NCBI RefSeq assembly: GCF_017301735.1
Contig: NZ_CP071090.1
Span: forward strand, 3,896,001-3,960,000
Origin: Pyxidicoccus parkwaysis
GTDB lineage: Bacteria; Myxococcota; Myxococcia; Myxococcales; Myxococcaceae
Direction: 5' to 3'
DNA: 64,000 bases
Position numbers and translations under genes: made by a program. The notes below the pieces were generated by a model. That model did not search any database and was not told where the DNA came from. It worked only from the letters and a program-made list of their open reading frames with translations. Every line of letters starts with the position of its first letter. The first letter of the stretch is position 1. Below are positions 28,175 to 64,000 of the stretch, piece by piece.

Positions 28175-28591
28175 ATGAGTGACGACGTCGAGCGCCGCAA
28201 GGAGGAGATCCGGCGGCGCCTGCGCCTGTCACGCTACCCGCGGAAGAGTCGGGCCGTGTTCTCGGACGAGAACGGGCACAACCCGTGGGTCCTCGAGGAT
28301 TGTCCGAACTGCGGCGGGCGGGGGCACAAGTGCGAGGAGCGCGAGAACGGGACCATGTACCTCATGGTCGAGTGCTCCGGGTGTGAGGGACTGGGGACCA
28401 CGACGCAGGTCGTCCGCTTCTTCCCCGAGGACGGGCCCGAGACGGTGGAGATGGAGGCCGTGGTCGACGAGCACGGGTGGATTACCTGCCCCCGCTGCGA
28501 GCGCCGGTTCTCCACCCGGTACACCCATCACTCCTGGACCGGGCGTCGGCACCTCTCCTGCGGCCAATTCGTGCGGCTGGTGACGCGGTAG
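28175..28591 (+). CDS. Small cysteine-rich, Zn-ribbon-like protein
   Basis: 138 residues. Paired cysteines suggest one or two zinc sites: CPNCGGRGHKC at about 43-53, CSGCEGLG at about 69-76 (both resembling the DnaJ-type CxxCxGxG motif), and CPRCERRFS with a late single cysteine (LSCGQF) in the C-terminal part. The N-terminus is highly charged. It is probably a soluble metal-binding adaptor, perhaps binding nucleic acid or an unfolded partner, but no family was recognised. It begins 7 bases after the DedA stop codon. Confidence 0.75.
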   Translation: MSDDVERRKEEIRRRLRLSRYPRKSRAVFSDENGHNPWVLEDCPNCGGRGHKCEERENGTMYLMVECSGCEGLGTTTQVVRFFPEDGPETVEMEAVVDEHGWITCPRCERRFSTRYTHHSWTGRRHLSCGQFVRLVTR

Positions 28592-28756
28592 CGATGAGTC
28601 TCGCTCCGGAGGCCCGTGCTCGCCGTAGACGACGGCAGGTGCTCGGGACGCCGCACCTTCTGTCAGTATCCATGGCCGGTCTTGCAAGGAGGCCTCGGTG
28701 CGCATCCACCTCGCCTCGACCGTGACGAACGCGGTGCGGACGGAGCCCTGACGCAA

Positions 28757-29605
28757 ATGACCTCTTGGAACCGTCTCCTCGCTGTTATCGCCGCCCTGTC
28801 AGCAACGCTGGGATGTTCGAAGAAGGAGGAGCCACCCGAGTTGCTCCTGCCTTCCGCCCAGAAGGCGCCGGCCCAGGTCACCTTCAAGGACGACGCGGGA
28901 ACGCCCGTTCCTCGCGAGGAGCTGGCCGGGAAGACGGGGACGCTTCAGTGGGAGGTCTCCTCGCCCGAGCCCGTGCCGGAGCGCGCCCAGCAACTGCACG
29001 ATGAAGGCCGGCGACTGGGACAACAGGGCGCGTATGCCGAGGCGCTGAAGCGCTTCGAGGAGGCCCAGGCGCTCGCGCCTCGCTGGCCATATCCCACGTA
29101 CGACGCGGCCTTCACGTACCTGCTGATGGGGGAGGATGCGAAAGCCCTCGAGGCCTATGCGTGGGTGGATGCGCAGCAGCCGCGCGGCTTCTTCACCACC
29201 AAGACGGCGCTCGCTTCGTTGCGGCAGGAGGAACGAGGGCAGCTTCCCAAGGGGACCTACCTGCGGTTCTTGAGCGTGGAGTGGGCCCCGGACCCGGCGT
29301 CCAAACGGAAGCTGCTGCAAGCCATCGTGAAGTCCGCGCCGCGCTTCGCCCCGGCCCTGAAGGAAATGGCCCTCCTGTTGGACGACGCGGGTGAGAAGCT
29401 GCGAACCATCGAGAAGGCCCTGACGCTCGAGCCCGACCCGGAGACTCGCGGCATCCTCCAGTTGAATCGGGCCATCATCCTGCACGACCAGGGGAAGCAG
29501 GCGCAGGCGCGCACGCTGCTGGTCCAGTTGCGAGATGACCCCGGCTCGACGACGGCGACCGTCGCACTCGCGAACGAGTCACTTGCCCAGCTCTTCAACC
29601 ACTGA
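28757..29605 (+). CDS. TPR-containing probable lipoprotein
   Basis: 282 residues. The hydrophobic N-terminus LLAVIAALSATLGC looks like a lipoprotein signal with lipidation at C20, though the residue at -3 is threonine rather than leucine. TPR-like helical repeats are visible in the mature part, for example AQQLHDEGRRLGQQGAYAEAL and AFTYLLMGEDAKALEAYAWV, plus a C-terminal pair around LNRAIILHDQGKQAQAR. It is probably an envelope-located scaffold. The frame is open from 28616, but only the ATG at 28757 produces the signal peptide, so I use it. It faces the frameshifted gene at 29711-30278 tail to tail. Confidence 0.8.
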   Translation: MTSWNRLLAVIAALSATLGCSKKEEPPELLLPSAQKAPAQVTFKDDAGTPVPREELAGKTGTLQWEVSSPEPVPERAQQLHDEGRRLGQQGAYAEALKRFEEAQALAPRWPYPTYDAAFTYLLMGEDAKALEAYAWVDAQQPRGFFTTKTALASLRQEERGQLPKGTYLRFLSVEWAPDPASKRKLLQAIVKSAPRFAPALKEMALLLDDAGEKLRTIEKALTLEPDPETRGILQLNRAIILHDQGKQAQARTLLVQLRDDPGSTTATVALANESLAQLFNH

Positions 29606-29710
29606 AGTAGAAGCCGTCCGCGACGTCAGCTGAGGGCGCGCCATCTCGAAGTGCTCCCGAAGCCCCCAAGCGCCCGTGGTGGAAGTTCTGGTGAGCGTGC
29701 GCCTGCGCAC

Positions 29711-30278
29711 TCACGTGAAGGTGCAGAGGAAGTCCAGCGCGAGCTGGTAGCTGGCAAGCTCTTTACGGCGCGGAAAGACCTCCGCCTCGCTGGTGGAGGC
29801 GTCGAAGCCGAGCCAGAAGCGCTGGTCCCCCCGGTTGCACTTCAACACTCCGGGCCAGCGGGTTCCGCACATGGTCCGGTGGCTTCGAGATGCGCAGGGG
29901 CAAGGCCGGCAGTTGATTCATGTCGAAGGTCGCCGGGTCGAGCGCCGGCACTTCGGGAACCTCCAGATCCATCCAGAAGCGGCACGACGCGACGGCATCG
30001 TCGATGCCCGCGGCCAGGCGCCACTGGTCCGGGCCCACCCGCTCCACGTCGACGCGGAAGCCCATGGCGGGGCGGTCCGCATCGATGTTGCCTGCGTCAT
30101 CGAGGTGGATGGCCAGCGAGATCTGCTCCGGGTCCTGCCCACCATGCACGTGCGCGCTCACGGCCGAGATGCGCTCCAGCCGTCTCAACAGCTCGACGTC
30201 GATGGGGCGGGCCGGCGACTGCGCCCCCTTCGCTGGACCTGCCTTCGGCTTCCGTTTGAACAGGTCCAGCAGCCCCAT
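29711..30278 (-). pseudogene. Small hypothetical gene with a one-base frameshift
   Basis: The ATG at 30278 begins MGLLDLFKRKPKAG, and the frame continues with good coding character to about codon 149, then reads into a short odd tail and stops at 29763. Moving to the next frame at a run of six C on the plus strand (six G in the mRNA, 29827-29832) restores a sensible C-terminus (GDQRFWLGFDASTSEAEVF...) ending at 29711. The span is 568 bases, one more than a multiple of three, so removing one base from the run gives an intact protein of about 188 residues. This is a homopolymer indel: a sequencing error, a recent mutation or phase variation. The protein family was not recognised. It lies 74 bases downstream of the peptide synthetase on the same strand. 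Confidence 0.75.
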
Positions 30279-30305
30279 GGGGGATGCCTCCGGGATTCGC
30301 GGGAA

Positions 30306-30340
30306 GGGACCGTGCAATTCAATGGCAACTACACGGTCCC
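30306..30340 (-). terminator. Hairpin after the NRPS/PKS stop codon
   Basis: GGGACCGTG and CACGGTCCC (30306-30314 and 30332-30340) form a perfect 9-bp stem with a 17-base loop, 12 bases after the synthetase stop. On the minus strand it is followed only by TTCCC, so termination strength is uncertain. It also lies just before the next gene's start and could attenuate read-through. Confidence 0.5.
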
Positions 30341-30352
30341 CTGCAAACCCCT

Positions 30353-64000
<33,648 letters not shown>

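Overview
This window is a high-GC segment of a myxobacterial chromosome, most likely Myxococcus or a close relative such as Corallococcus. The signs are: strong G/C preference at third codon positions; a eukaryote-like Ser/Thr kinase fused to TPRs; PilZ, WD40 and ELWxxDGT-repeat lipoproteins; a CoxE-like VWA protein; and a giant hybrid NRPS/PKS. No tRNA, rRNA, CRISPR array, insertion sequence or prophage gene was recognised.

Layout. (1) 32-4282, minus strand: a two-gene unit of a papain-like (C39-type) peptidase-fold protein and a membrane-anchored Ser/Thr kinase with TPRs. (2) 4976-6688: rpsA (30S ribosomal protein S1) behind a long leader. (3) 6842-11235: a PKD/WD40 lipoprotein, then a three-domain LysM / C39-like / lytic-transglycosylase protein. 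(4) 11469-14094: a thiolase and both subunits of a 3-oxoacid CoA-transferase, together interconverting acetoacetate, acetoacetyl-CoA and acetyl-CoA. (5) 14158-17499: a PilZ-domain protein, a TrmA/RlmD-type rRNA m5U methyltransferase and a CoxE-like VWA protein. (6) 17740-22077: an RND efflux adaptor and pump. (7) 22152-23525 on the minus strand, then 23772-29605 on the plus strand: an ELWxxDGT lipoprotein, miaB, a cyclic-nucleotide-binding-fold protein, a DedA membrane protein, a Zn-ribbon-like protein, a TPR lipoprotein and two unrecognised genes. (8) 29711-30278, minus strand: a small gene with a one-base frameshift in a six-base homopolymer.

(9) 30353 to beyond 64000, minus strand: one uninterrupted reading frame of 11,215 codons that runs off the right edge of the window. 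It is the C-terminal part of a giant non-ribosomal peptide synthetase / polyketide synthase. In biosynthetic order (from 64000 downwards) it reads C-A-T, C-A-T, C-A-T, KS-AT-ACP, C-(degenerate A carrying a luciferase-like monooxygenase), C-A-T, C-A-T, C-A-T, C-A-T, C-A-T-TE. It should add eight amino acids and one malonate unit in this window, plus whatever is loaded upstream. Pocket residues read by eye suggest valine-like substrates at modules 1 and 6, a basic residue at module 7 and glutamate at module 9; modules 5 and 8 share one unassigned pocket.

The most unusual part is 47160-50810: a condensation domain followed by an adenylation domain that has lost its ATP-binding motifs, has a flavin-dependent luciferase-like monooxygenase inside it, has no carrier domain, and runs straight into a second condensation domain. 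I infer that it oxidises the polyketide-extended intermediate. From memory, a single giant NRPS/PKS gene with a PKS module and an oxidase domain makes myxoprincomide in Myxococcus xanthus. This locus may be its counterpart, so the system may be described already; a comparison would settle it.
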